This document shows positions 36,055 to 44,759 of a stretch of DNA of 64,000 nt, in pieces (the stretch's first letter is position 1; every line of letters starts with the position of its first letter). The DNA is from Myxococcales bacterium. GTDB taxonomy: Bacteria > Myxococcota > Polyangia > HGW-17 > SLPX01. Where the stretch lies: NCBI GenBank assembly GCA_007131745.1, contig SLPX01000154.1, positions 3,319 through 67,318 on the forward strand. The letters run 5' to 3'. The position numbers were made by a program, and so were the translations under genes. The notes below the pieces were generated by a model. That model saw only the letters and a program-made list of their open reading frames with translations, was not told the origin of the DNA and made no database searches.

Positions 36055-37800
36055 TCACTCGCATCCTGCAGGAGGACAAACACAAGCTCCCAGCCTTGAA
36101 GGTGAAGGTTCAGTTGCTGTCTCCCATGAAGAAAGCGACTCGCATGACACGTTCGGAGGAAGTCCCCCGATAGACGTACAATTATCATTCGCGGTATCAC
36201 AGAAAGGAAGACATCGGTAATCGGATGGTCCGTCGGAAAGACAGCGAGAGCCGGGGGGGCATACATCCGCGCCGTTCGAATTGCATTCATCCCATAGGTT
36301 TCTGAACACCGGGTTTTCCGGGTGCTCACGTTCACGACAAGCTCCAATGAGCGATCCCAAAGCCTCCACTCCCTCCGCATTCAAAGTGTCATCGTACCAT
36401 CCGGGAATCAAATACGGCTCACAAATCAATCCCTCACCGAAGTGAAGGCAGGTCTTGGTTTTGTCGCTCAGAAGCTGACCCGTCACAAGGTCACAGTTGT
36501 ACGCTCCCACCGCAGCATCAAGGCTTTGGGGCAAACAGACGCCGAACTCCGCCCACCGGCGACCCTGCAAGTGGTTGTCGTAAGGATCGAGCGGGTTTTC
36601 ACGGTAGAAATAACTCAATCCCAGGCAATTGCTCCCGGCCGGACAAGTATCGCCGTTATCATAGACATGATCGGAATCGCAAAACGCCAAACAGCTTCCC
36701 CCCGAACAATAACCTGAGTTGCAACGCTCGAAATCCATTGTCCTGGGTTGATTGGAATTATCCAAGGACGAGAAGTCATCACAAGATTCTCCATGCATTT
36801 TCGTGCCGTGCTCGATACAAATCCCGACATTATCCGCTGCCGGTCCCAGCGGAATACAGATACCCGCACCTCCGCCCGAAACAAAACACTCACCGTTTAT
36901 CTGGGCTCCACCCGGTAGCATGGGGCCGCAATATGAATTCACGCAATATCCTCCGCTCGAGCATCGATCGTTGAAATTGCAATCGTAAATATCATTGCAA
37001 GGCAGCAAGCAGTAGGGAGTGGTGAGAATAGTGGAGCACTCGGTTTCCCTCCCCCAATCATCGGGACAGCAAGCGTTGGGTTTGCCAGGATCACAACGTT
37101 GCCATATTTCCGACAAACACCAATTCGGTATAGTACAATCCTCCGTGCATTCCGGTCCACCGTTTGGAGCGCTGCATCCAGAAGGCAGGTCAGTGGGGTC
37201 ATTCCCGCAATCACATTCCTCCCCCAAATCGTGATCCACTATCCCGTCGCCGCACCAGCGCTCCAAGGTGCAATCCGCCGAACAAATTCCCTCACCGTTT
37301 ATTGCATCACAGCCCGGAGGCAGGTTATGGGGGTCAAGACCGCAGTCACACATCTCGTCCCCTTCAACTCTTCCGTTACCGCAAACCGGCGAGCATCCTA
37401 TGCAATTTGTCAGGTCAAACCTGCAATTCGAAGTACACGACAGCACACCGCCCTCGCAACCGAGATCCATGCAAGTCACTCCACCAAAGTCATAACCATC
37501 GCACTCTTCTCCGTCCCTCATTTCAAGGGTGCCGTTTCCGCAATAACAATCCTCCGGGCACACGGCGGCAGACTCTTCGGGATCGCAAATTCCGTCTCCG
37601 CAATAAGGCCCGTGGCAATCCTCCGGACAATTAATGGGATTTTCACCCTCTTCGCAGATGCCGTTTCCGCAAACAGGTCCACCCGGACCACCACCACCAC
37701 ACCCCACCGCAATCCACATGAATGCAAGCACCCACAACACCCATGTTGCGACTCCAGGATTACGAAACCCGGACAAACCCCACCGCTGAACTGTTTTCAT
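36055..37800 (-). CDS. Cys-rich DUF4215-related lipoprotein
   Basis: About 581 residues. ATG 37800 is chosen because AGAGGTG lies six bases upstream; two in-frame starts further up lack a site. The signal ends AVGC. Several short Cys modules follow (VCGNGICEEGENPINCPEDC, YCGDGICDPEESAAVCPEDC, YCGNGTLEMRDGEECDG, VCGNGRVEGDEMCDCG), then longer Cys-rich segments with calcium-loop-like Asp/Asn. It resembles the DUF4215 protein at 18-20 kb but with different repeat length. A cell-surface role is inferred. It is the last gene downstream of the amylase group, 146 bp beyond the small lipoprotein. Confidence 0.88.
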   Translation of the reverse strand: MKTVQRWGLSGFRNPGVATWVLWVLAFMWIAVGCGGGGPGGPVCGNGICEEGENPINCPEDCHGPYCGDGICDPEESAAVCPEDCYCGNGTLEMRDGEECDGYDFGGVTCMDLGCEGGVLSCTSNCRFDLTNCIGCSPVCGNGRVEGDEMCDCGLDPHNLPPGCDAINGEGICSADCTLERWCGDGIVDHDLGEECDCGNDPTDLPSGCSAPNGGPECTEDCTIPNWCLSEIWQRCDPGKPNACCPDDWGRETECSTILTTPYCLLPCNDIYDCNFNDRCSSGGYCVNSYCGPMLPGGAQINGECFVSGGGAGICIPLGPAADNVGICIEHGTKMHGESCDDFSSLDNSNQPRTMDFERCNSGYCSGGSCLAFCDSDHVYDNGDTCPAGSNCLGLSYFYRENPLDPYDNHLQGRRWAEFGVCLPQSLDAAVGAYNCDLVTGQLLSDKTKTCLHFGEGLICEPYLIPGWYDDTLNAEGVEALGSLIGACREREHPENPVFRNLWDECNSNGADVCPPGSRCLSDGPSDYRCLPFCDTANDNCTSIGGLPPNVSCESLSSWETATEPSPSRLGACVCPPAGCE

Positions 37801-37946
37801 GCTCATCACCTCTTGCCTGAAATCCAAATCATTGCTTAGATTACCAAATAGCAGTCCGTTCGCCCAGCAATTTCAGTTTTCCGTTATTCGTAAGAAAATG
37901 AATGCGAAACCGCTCTATTCACGGCAAGGATCATCGGCCGGAGAAA

Positions 37947-38624
37947 TTAAGGAGATTTGTGGGCAGCCCGGCATTTCGTCATCACCTGCTCGTTGTAATA
38001 ATCTATCGACCGCGAGAGGTTCTTCTTCAGATCCGGCGAGATGAAGATTGTCCTATGTGCTTTCGCCAGGTGGGAATGTTTGTAGCCGCTGCGAAGCAAG
38101 TGCCCGCCCGGAATCACGGCTACAAGACCGGTCACAATCAATGCCGCTCCGCCGAATGTCATGCTCTTGTGCCGAGGCTCTTGCGAAACGCCCGCCACCA
38201 GCAAGCCTGTTCCTGAACTGAGTGCCGCAGCCGCGGTTCCCGTCAGGATCCAGCCCGCCAGCTTGTGCGCAAAACCCCGCTTTTCAGCCCTTTCGTAGGT
38301 TTCGGTGTATAAATCCGATATCCTAGGATCAGCCATCATCTCCAGGATCTCATCAGCGTTCTTTCTGCTCCCGTCCATGTAGAACGCCACACCGTCTCCT
38401 TGATAACGGTGAACGGTAGAAACATCCCCTGTACCTGATCGATCCACCCAGATCGCGGTTGCCGGCCGAACCTGTATCCGGTTTCTTTCGTAACATGTCT
38501 TCACCGGATCTGCTCCAACCTCGGCAGAAGGTACCTGGGGCGGTTCTCCGAAACGAAAACTGACTCCGCAACCAAGCATGGCGATTGAGGATAATAGCAA
38601 GACTATTTTGAGAATGTACTTCAT
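37947..38624 (-). CDS. small lipoprotein with a hydrophobic hairpin
   Basis: 225 residues. The signal ends AMLGC. A soluble domain with VKTCYERNRIQVRPATAIWVD precedes two hydrophobic segments (about 127-150 and 160-180, Gly/Ala-rich: GWILTGTAAAALSSGTGLLVAG, then GGAALIVTGLVAVIPGG). No family was recognised. It starts 4 bp after the amylase stop on the same strand, so it is very likely co-transcribed. A helper role in the amylase/porin system is inferred only from position. Confidence 0.8.
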   Translation of the reverse strand: MKYILKIVLLLSSIAMLGCGVSFRFGEPPQVPSAEVGADPVKTCYERNRIQVRPATAIWVDRSGTGDVSTVHRYQGDGVAFYMDGSRKNADEILEMMADPRISDLYTETYERAEKRGFAHKLAGWILTGTAAAALSSGTGLLVAGVSQEPRHKSMTFGGAALIVTGLVAVIPGGHLLRSGYKHSHLAKAHRTIFISPDLKKNLSRSIDYYNEQVMTKCRAAHKSP

Positions 38625-38628
38625 ATGA

Positions 38629-40644
38629 TCAATTCTGCCGAACCAGGATCACGCCGCTTCGTGGCGGAATCTGCAGGGACTGTCCCAGGACGCCTCCGGC
38701 TCCCACGGTATACGTCTGCTGCGCCCTCTCCTGTTCGCTGCATATATGCGCCCCGTAATCACCATCGGGACCTTGTTCGCAGAGCATGTTGACCAGAGTG
38801 GTGCCGGCCGGAAAAGAAGTCTGCATTGAATAACCGTTATTGTAAGGCCTGGACGTCCTGTTGTTGCTTGTATTGACCACGACCAGGACTGTCTCGCCCT
38901 TGTATGTCCTTTCAAACGCGAAAATCCCCGCGTCGTCACTCTGCCCGTCGGCCGGGGTCTCGGTAGACCACACTATGCGCAGGTCTCCCCTTCGCAAAGG
39001 AGCGAGATCTTTTCTGAGTTGAATAAGCGTCTGCATAAAACGGAATGTGCCGTTTTCCGTGTCATAACCCGAAAGCCACATGTCCTCCCTGTTGTACGGG
39101 TCGTTTCCACCGCTGAAACGCTGCTCGGTTCCGTAATAAATGCAGGGTATCCCATCCTGGGTCAGCAAAAGAAACAACGCATTGTGGTGAGCCCTTGTGT
39201 CGTCGAAACGGAACCTGAACCTTTCCACGTCGTGATTGTCTATGAAGTTAACCATCAGCTGTCGAGGACTCACAAGGTTTCCGTCTTCATCCACCGGGCC
39301 GCCTGCATTCGGCGTATCGGTGTAGAGAGGAACATAACCTGGATCGGAGGGATCGCCGAGCCTTTGTTTCCAGAGATCCTCGATGTGCCTTGTGGGATTT
39401 CCACCAATGAAAACACCATCAAACACGATGTATTTTTGCGAAAAGTAGAAAACAGAGTCCACCTGGTCGTCTCCCACGTAACTTGCCAGCAATTCGTCGT
39501 TGCCGTCGAAGGCTTCCCCGAACATGAAAAAATTTCTTTTTCCGAGGGCCGCTGCATGAGCGCGCATCCGAGGGCAGAAGTCCTGCCAGAACTCGTGTTC
39601 CACGTGCTTCAACGTGTCTATGCGGAAAGCGTCAAAATCCGCTGTTTCCACCCAGTAAGCGAAAACCTCGAACAAAGCGTCTCTCACATCCTGACGGGTC
39701 GTATCAAGGTCCTTGAGTCCGCCGGGAAAATCACCCTTTGTCTCCTGCTCTCTTATATAGCTTCTGCACTCAGGTACATTCCACCAGTAGACCGAACCGT
39801 CGCAATCATTTTCAGGCTTGTCACAAATGAATTGACACGCTTCCTGCTCGTAACGCCAAACCGTCACCCTACCCCTCCTATTGTACCATTCAGGATTCTG
39901 AAACTCGGGCGGCTGGGGCGGCACCCGGTTGATTTCGGGCTCGTATACCCATCGAACCGGCGCAGGACCGAATTCTCCGAGCGAAGTAAACCCCTGGACC
40001 CCACGAGAGTCGTACTCGGGATCCCATTCGCTAGTCCTTGTCAGGTTGGATGAAAAATCCTGGTTGTTAGACCCGTACGCAGTGCCTCCTCCGCCTATCA
40101 GAAAATCATCGGGCCTGCCGTTTCCGTTCATGTCGTAATAAAAAAGCGGTCCAATGTGATTCGTAACGATATCAAGAATGACCTTTATGTCCCTCTTGTG
40201 ACACTCATCGACCAGTTCCCTGAGCTTGGAAAGATCCCCGAAATGCGGATTCACCTCCAGGAAGTTCTGTGTCCAGTACCCGTGATAAGAAGCATAACCA
40301 GCGTCCTCTTCCACGTTCTTTACTACCGGGCTGATCCAGATAGCCGTAACTCCAAGATCCTCCAGGTATCCCAGTTTGTCGATAATCCCCTGCCAGTCGC
40401 CGCCGTGATACCTCCCCGGGGCACTCTTGTCCACGTTGAAGTTGTTGTTGATGTCTCCGTCCGCGAACCTGTCCACAAAGATCTGGTAGATGACTTCGTC
40501 TCTCCAATCCTCAATGTAGACAGGGGTAATGCTTTCGCGATCATTGTACTTGGCAGCGTCTACGCAGGAAACCGCGGCCATTGCCACCAGCAGGCAAAAA
40601 ACCGGATGGTGATATCTTTTAATTGCTGTAATAATTCCCGACAT
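38629..40644 (-). CDS. GH13 alpha-amylase-type lipoprotein
   Basis: 671 residues with AAGGAG eight bases before the ATG. The N-terminal hydrophobic segment ends VSCVDA, giving a lipoprotein on the membrane surface. The TIM-barrel motifs are VIYQIFVDRFADGD, ILDIVTNHIG, the nucleophile Asp343 in FRIDTLKH, acid/base Glu377 in MFGEAFDG and transition-state Asp472 in IDNHDVERF. It cleaves alpha-1,4-glucans. The C-terminal beta domain is typical, with GETVLVVVNTSNNR. It follows a LamB-like porin by 78 bp and precedes a small lipoprotein by 4 bp, suggesting cooperation in import and breakdown of starch or glycogen fragments. Confidence 0.95.
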   Translation of the reverse strand: MSGIITAIKRYHHPVFCLLVAMAAVSCVDAAKYNDRESITPVYIEDWRDEVIYQIFVDRFADGDINNNFNVDKSAPGRYHGGDWQGIIDKLGYLEDLGVTAIWISPVVKNVEEDAGYASYHGYWTQNFLEVNPHFGDLSKLRELVDECHKRDIKVILDIVTNHIGPLFYYDMNGNGRPDDFLIGGGGTAYGSNNQDFSSNLTRTSEWDPEYDSRGVQGFTSLGEFGPAPVRWVYEPEINRVPPQPPEFQNPEWYNRRGRVTVWRYEQEACQFICDKPENDCDGSVYWWNVPECRSYIREQETKGDFPGGLKDLDTTRQDVRDALFEVFAYWVETADFDAFRIDTLKHVEHEFWQDFCPRMRAHAAALGKRNFFMFGEAFDGNDELLASYVGDDQVDSVFYFSQKYIVFDGVFIGGNPTRHIEDLWKQRLGDPSDPGYVPLYTDTPNAGGPVDEDGNLVSPRQLMVNFIDNHDVERFRFRFDDTRAHHNALFLLLTQDGIPCIYYGTEQRFSGGNDPYNREDMWLSGYDTENGTFRFMQTLIQLRKDLAPLRRGDLRIVWSTETPADGQSDDAGIFAFERTYKGETVLVVVNTSNNRTSRPYNNGYSMQTSFPAGTTLVNMLCEQGPDGDYGAHICSEQERAQQTYTVGAGGVLGQSLQIPPRSGVILVRQN

Positions 40645-40722
40645 TTACTGACTCCTTAAAACCTTTCTAAATGGCGTTACAAACCACAGTTTCAACACCA
40701 ACATTCTTCTCCTGCCTGTGTC

Positions 40723-42447
40723 CTACCTGTAGGTGCTGTTAAACCACCACTCGGCCTGAAGACCTATGTAATGCTGCACCCGCCGGTCGAACCGCGGATC
40801 TTCCGGGTTGTATATGAGGCGCGCTCCCTCGTTGACCAGCGCCATCGTGTAAACAAAACGAAACTGGGGGCGGTCATATGTGCCCTTGCCGAATTTAACG
40901 ACCGGTATAACCGAAAGCTTGGTTATGCCCGGGCGCTGTATCGTCTCCGTCCTCGGTTCGGGACCGAAAGGCCGCTTTCCCTGGTATGACACTTCAAATG
41001 CCTGCGCGAAATTCCTGTGAAGCGATACATGCGGCCTGGCGGTCAGGATGTATTCCCAGCCGTTGTCCCAATCGATTTCATTAACCCCCGCTTTCTTGAA
41101 ATAGCGCAGATATCCACCAAACATGACTCCAAGCATTCTCCATTCGTAATTACCAGATAAGGCCAACAGGAATTCCTTCGCCCCACTCGTTGTGCGATCG
41201 TTGCTGAATCCCCACGGAACAGCCATTTCCCCGTACGCTGCGAGACCTTCAGCATAACGCACAAACAAGTTGGCATGCGTGGCTCTCTGGCCAAAACCCC
41301 ATGCTCCCAGCTGCGCTCCTATAAGCCACCCCTGGTCCGAGGGCAGATCAATCCGACGTTCATCATCAAGATGCGCGTTATAGGTACCCGAACCCATCCT
41401 GTGAATTTCGCCGTAACCCAACACCTTGAGTCCCAAGTTACCGTTTCTCCCTCCAAAAGAGTAACCCGCCTTCATACTCCCGATAAAACGCTGGCGATCC
41501 AGCAAAGTCACGTCTTCCGAGGTATTGTTAAGTCCTGGAACCGGAACCACCTGGTGCTGAAACGAATCTCTCAAACGATTTACTCCCCCGTGAAGGTCCG
41601 CAATTATTCCGAGATGCCTGAACCTCAACCCTCCCCCTATGGTATTTAAATTGTCGAGCGGCCAATAATCCAGGAGGTATATATCATCGCCCCGGTACAA
41701 TCTGGATCCCGCCCACATGGTCAGCCCCTCGTGAAACAACCCCGTGGCTTCGAGATAAAGATTCCTTATGGCCATAGCGGAAGTCCAGTCCCCGCTGTAA
41801 TGAAACAGGTCATCCTTGAAGCCCAGAGTCGTAACGGTCCGAACCACTACCCCTTTCATCGGTCTCATCTTGTAGTAAAGATCCAATTCCAAATAAGTGG
41901 ACTCCTCCAGGCGGGTTCCATGGGACACGATGTTAATGGGTTTTGCAGACGCTCCATGACCGTCTCCCGCACCCGACACGCGGCCATAGCTTCCAAAAGA
42001 AAAACCCGTGTCTTTCTTCTTTTTCGGCTCGGCATCGTCATCATCCGGCTCCGGCGGTATTTTTTCGGGTTCATCATCAACACGCGCTACCTCCCCTGCC
42101 TGATGTTCATCCGCCCCGACCTCGGTTTCCGACACTTCCTTTGCCGGCTCATCAACGCGTTCCTTTTCGGCGTCGGACACATCACGTCCGACGCTTTCTT
42201 CGTCCCCCTCATACGTTTCCGTTTCACCCTCAGTATCGTCTACCCCTTCTTCATATTCGCTGTTTTCGTATTCACGATAAGCGTCTTGGACTTCGGCGGG
42301 GCGGGCGACCGCTGAACCTGCGAATGCAATCACAAAGGTGAATGCAAACATCCATGAAGCCGCCGATGCCGAACAGCCGTGTTTCTTTCCTCTATTTTGC
42401 ACTCCACAAAAGCCTGCAAAACCGTGGTTTCCGAATTTCATCACCAT
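40723..42447 (-). CDS. LamB-like maltoporin with acidic N-terminal extension
   Basis: 574 residues. AGGAGAGAGG precedes ATG 42447. A signal peptide (FTFVIAFAGSAVARPA) is followed by an unusual ~110-residue Glu/Asp-rich stretch (about 50-150, EYEEGVDDTEGETETYEGDE..., ending EPDDDDAEPKKKK). Then comes a beta-barrel that begins FSFGSYGRVSGAGDGHG, like LamB porins, with repeated amphipathic strands and a terminal Trp/Tyr pattern (AEWWFNSTYR). It would let maltodextrins cross the outer membrane. Its position directly upstream of a GH13 amylase supports this. The acidic extension is not part of normal LamB and could bind calcium or the cell wall. Confidence 0.85.
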   Translation of the reverse strand: MVMKFGNHGFAGFCGVQNRGKKHGCSASAASWMFAFTFVIAFAGSAVARPAEVQDAYREYENSEYEEGVDDTEGETETYEGDEESVGRDVSDAEKERVDEPAKEVSETEVGADEHQAGEVARVDDEPEKIPPEPDDDDAEPKKKKDTGFSFGSYGRVSGAGDGHGASAKPINIVSHGTRLEESTYLELDLYYKMRPMKGVVVRTVTTLGFKDDLFHYSGDWTSAMAIRNLYLEATGLFHEGLTMWAGSRLYRGDDIYLLDYWPLDNLNTIGGGLRFRHLGIIADLHGGVNRLRDSFQHQVVPVPGLNNTSEDVTLLDRQRFIGSMKAGYSFGGRNGNLGLKVLGYGEIHRMGSGTYNAHLDDERRIDLPSDQGWLIGAQLGAWGFGQRATHANLFVRYAEGLAAYGEMAVPWGFSNDRTTSGAKEFLLALSGNYEWRMLGVMFGGYLRYFKKAGVNEIDWDNGWEYILTARPHVSLHRNFAQAFEVSYQGKRPFGPEPRTETIQRPGITKLSVIPVVKFGKGTYDRPQFRFVYTMALVNEGARLIYNPEDPRFDRRVQHYIGLQAEWWFNSTYR

Positions 42448-42490
42448 GGGGTGTTTTCCTCTCTCCTGATTCCCGGATCTTTACGAATGT

Positions 42491-43309
42491 CTATTCTTCC
42501 TTTTGGTCTTTTCTCCGCTTTTTTCGCGGCAGCACCTTGACTTTACCTTTCACTTCGGGCCGAACACCATTGTCATTCTTGCTCGGCTTCAAACGCACCT
42601 GCATTTTAATCTCGAATGTCAGGCTGGTAAGAATCCGCTGGATTTCAGCACCGATATTTATACCTTCCAAAAAATCCCTTATCTCCCCCGCAATGATCCT
42701 GAAAAGCTCTCTCTTGGTGCTCTGGACCTGGGCGAGAAGATACCCGGCCGCGTCTTTTGGCAGGGAGAGATCCGACGCCATGCGCCTGGCGCCCTCTTCC
42801 CCTGATACCAGCGCACCGATTCCTGCATACAAGAGCTTTTTTAACCCGTCGGGAACCATGCCTTCCACGAACCCGCGTCCCCTTGCAAAAGCTCCATCCT
42901 GACCTGTTTTCCTGTCCTTTTTCGAACTCCTCCATTCCCCCCATTTTTCCCATGGATCCACCCGGTTCTTTTTTTCCGATTCCCCTGAATCTTCTTTTTC
43001 CCCGGTCAAGAAACCCCTTTCTTCTTCACCGACCTCCGAACTCCCCGCGCTCTCACGTTTCATCTCTTCTGTAGGTTGCGTCTCTCCCAAATTATCGTTA
43101 TTCTCTTCTTCCCCCCCATCGGTAACGGTCTTTCCCGCGCCCGTCACATCACCCTGTTCTTCCCCTAATCCCGGTTTTATATTTGTCTTATTATCATTTT
43201 CTTTCTTTCCAGCGGCCCGTTTTGTTTCATCTTCGCTTTTCACAGAATCCTGTTCGGACTTCCGACCCTTGTCTTGTCCCTTGTCCTCTTCATTTCGTTT
43301 ATCGTCCAT
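42491..43309 (-). CDS. acidic disordered protein with conserved helical C-terminal domain
   Basis: 272 residues. The first ~140 are low-complexity and very rich in Glu, Lys, Asp, Gly and Ser, almost certainly disordered. From about residue 150 a compact helical domain appears (VPDGLKKLLYAGIGALVSGEEGARRMASDLSLPKDAAGYLLAQVQ, then IRDFLEGINIGAEIQRILTSLTFEI), and it ends in a basic tail (KVLPRKKRRKDQKEE). I believe similar domains occur in related delta-proteobacterial proteins without a known role. It has no signal peptide. It is 44 bp upstream of the porin on the same strand and divergent from the PilZ gene. Confidence 0.75.
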   Translation of the reverse strand: MDDKRNEEDKGQDKGRKSEQDSVKSEDETKRAAGKKENDNKTNIKPGLGEEQGDVTGAGKTVTDGGEEENNDNLGETQPTEEMKRESAGSSEVGEEERGFLTGEKEDSGESEKKNRVDPWEKWGEWRSSKKDRKTGQDGAFARGRGFVEGMVPDGLKKLLYAGIGALVSGEEGARRMASDLSLPKDAAGYLLAQVQSTKRELFRIIAGEIRDFLEGINIGAEIQRILTSLTFEIKMQVRLKPSKNDNGVRPEVKGKVKVLPRKKRRKDQKEE

Positions 43310-43469
43310 GTCGAACTTGTTCCTTTCCCGATATCTTTCTCATCGCCGCGCTTCCTCATCTCTGCATCAAATCGGTTTCCGAGGCACTTTACAACAGCTC
43401 ATCTGTTTCCGCCAGTACCCAATTCGAATCAAGTTAGAGGCTAAATTGTACTTGCGGAAAACAGTGCGC

Positions 43470-44075
43470 ATGAATAGTGTAGGAGGTCATGCAGGTTACA
43501 AAGTTTTTCCAGGATCTATGAAGGATTTCTTGAATATGAGTTTTAAAATCGAAGAGACGGCTCCCGGTCAATTCCATGGTTCGGAAGACGAGATGGTTCT
43601 CAGTGTGACCATTGTCTATGACGATGTCCGCAGCCCAACGGAAATTCTGCGCATATCTTCCGGAGGCCTTTTTGTAAAAACCGGCCTTTTACTCAGACTG
43701 GGCGACCAGGTAGAACTCGAGTTTTCATACGGCGGAAAACTTTTGGTATCCTGCTTTGCTCAGGTCACAAGGATTGAACCTCAAACCGGAAGTGATGAAG
43801 AGATCGGTTTGGGGATCCGCTACCTGAACATGGATGCAAAGTCGTGGCTGGAGATTGAAAAATATGTTTTCCAAGCGCCGACATTGCCTCCAATGAAAAT
43901 TCCTTCCGGAACCACCCGCCCGGTATCGACAAGTCAAAGATTCCGAATAATCAATCAGGAAACGGATCGCCGCATTACAAACCTGCTGGCCGAGATAGAT
44001 GTTTTGCAGAGGGAATTGCAGCATAAATATGATGAGTTGAGAGACCTGATGGACGGAAGCGAAAGAAATCACTGA
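43470..44075 (+). CDS. PilZ-like domain protein
   Basis: About 201 residues. The start is uncertain: ATG 43470 is the first without overlap of the divergent gene; ATG 43518 and ATG 43536 are also possible. A PilZ-like beta-barrel spans about 45-140 (TEILRISSGGLFVKTGLLLRLGDQVELEF... GLGIRYLNMDAKSWLEIEKYV). The RxxxR and D/NxSxxG residues that bind c-di-GMP are only partly visible (ISSGG), so binding is unproven and it may be a degenerate domain. A C-terminal coiled coil (about 170-198, LLAEIDVLQRELQHKYDELRDLMD) suggests dimers. The protein is cytoplasmic. Confidence 0.78.
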   Translation: MNSVGGHAGYKVFPGSMKDFLNMSFKIEETAPGQFHGSEDEMVLSVTIVYDDVRSPTEILRISSGGLFVKTGLLLRLGDQVELEFSYGGKLLVSCFAQVTRIEPQTGSDEEIGLGIRYLNMDAKSWLEIEKYVFQAPTLPPMKIPSGTTRPVSTSQRFRIINQETDRRITNLLAEIDVLQRELQHKYDELRDLMDGSERNH

Positions 44076-44117
44076 AACCAGCGTATCGGCATCGCTCCCG
44101 TTTTCGTCGAAACGATT

Positions 44118-44705
44118 TCAAAAAGGGGATTTTTCTTTTGAATAGAGTCTGTTTTTCCGAATGTAATCCAGCACCCGTCCCGGCACCAAGTGATCCACGG
44201 GAAGCCCTTCTGACAGCCTTCTCCGAATGGATGATGATGAAACATCCGGAAGCTTGAAATCATGGTCTCCCGACCCCCACCCCGACCGCCCGACGACAAG
44301 AAGATCCACCAGTTTCACTAGTTCGTCCCACCCGTACCACTTGTGGGTTTCTTTCAGAATATCGGAACCCACGACCAACATGAACCTGAAACCCGGGTGA
44401 TTGTCATATAGGTGTCGGACCGTATCCAAGGTCCTGTTCGGCCCGGGCAAGTCCTCTTCCACCCGGCTAACATCCACACCCTTGAGTCCACATGCGGCTA
44501 AACCGCACATCGCTACGCGATGTTCAAAAGGAGTCAGGGGCTTGCCGAAAGGATGGAGAGCGCACGGAACCATCCAGACCTGGTGGGCTTTGCCCACCTC
44601 CCTCGCATACAGACATGCCATCTGGTGAGCCACGTGCGGAGGATCGAAGCTGCCGCCGAACAGTGCAATCTTTTGTGCATGTCCATTTTTCCGTTGTTCC
44701 TCCAC
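44118..44705 (-). CDS. nadD: nicotinate-nucleotide adenylyltransferase
   Basis: 195 residues from GTG 44705, preceded by AAGGA ten bases upstream; a TTG 14 codons earlier gives 209 residues. It transfers AMP from ATP to nicotinate mononucleotide in NAD synthesis. Motifs: GGSFDPPHVAH near the N-terminus and SSSSIRRRLSEG near the C-terminus, the two ATP-binding signatures of the family. Length matches NadD. It is 54 bp downstream of namZ on the same strand. Confidence 0.95.
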   Translation of the reverse strand: MEEQRKNGHAQKIALFGGSFDPPHVAHQMACLYAREVGKAHQVWMVPCALHPFGKPLTPFEHRVAMCGLAACGLKGVDVSRVEEDLPGPNRTLDTVRHLYDNHPGFRFMLVVGSDILKETHKWYGWDELVKLVDLLVVGRSGWGSGDHDFKLPDVSSSSIRRRLSEGLPVDHLVPGRVLDYIRKNRLYSKEKSPF

Positions 44706-44759
44706 TGCAATTATTCCTTCTTGGAGAAATGAACCGAACCGTTTCAAGGTTCATACGGT

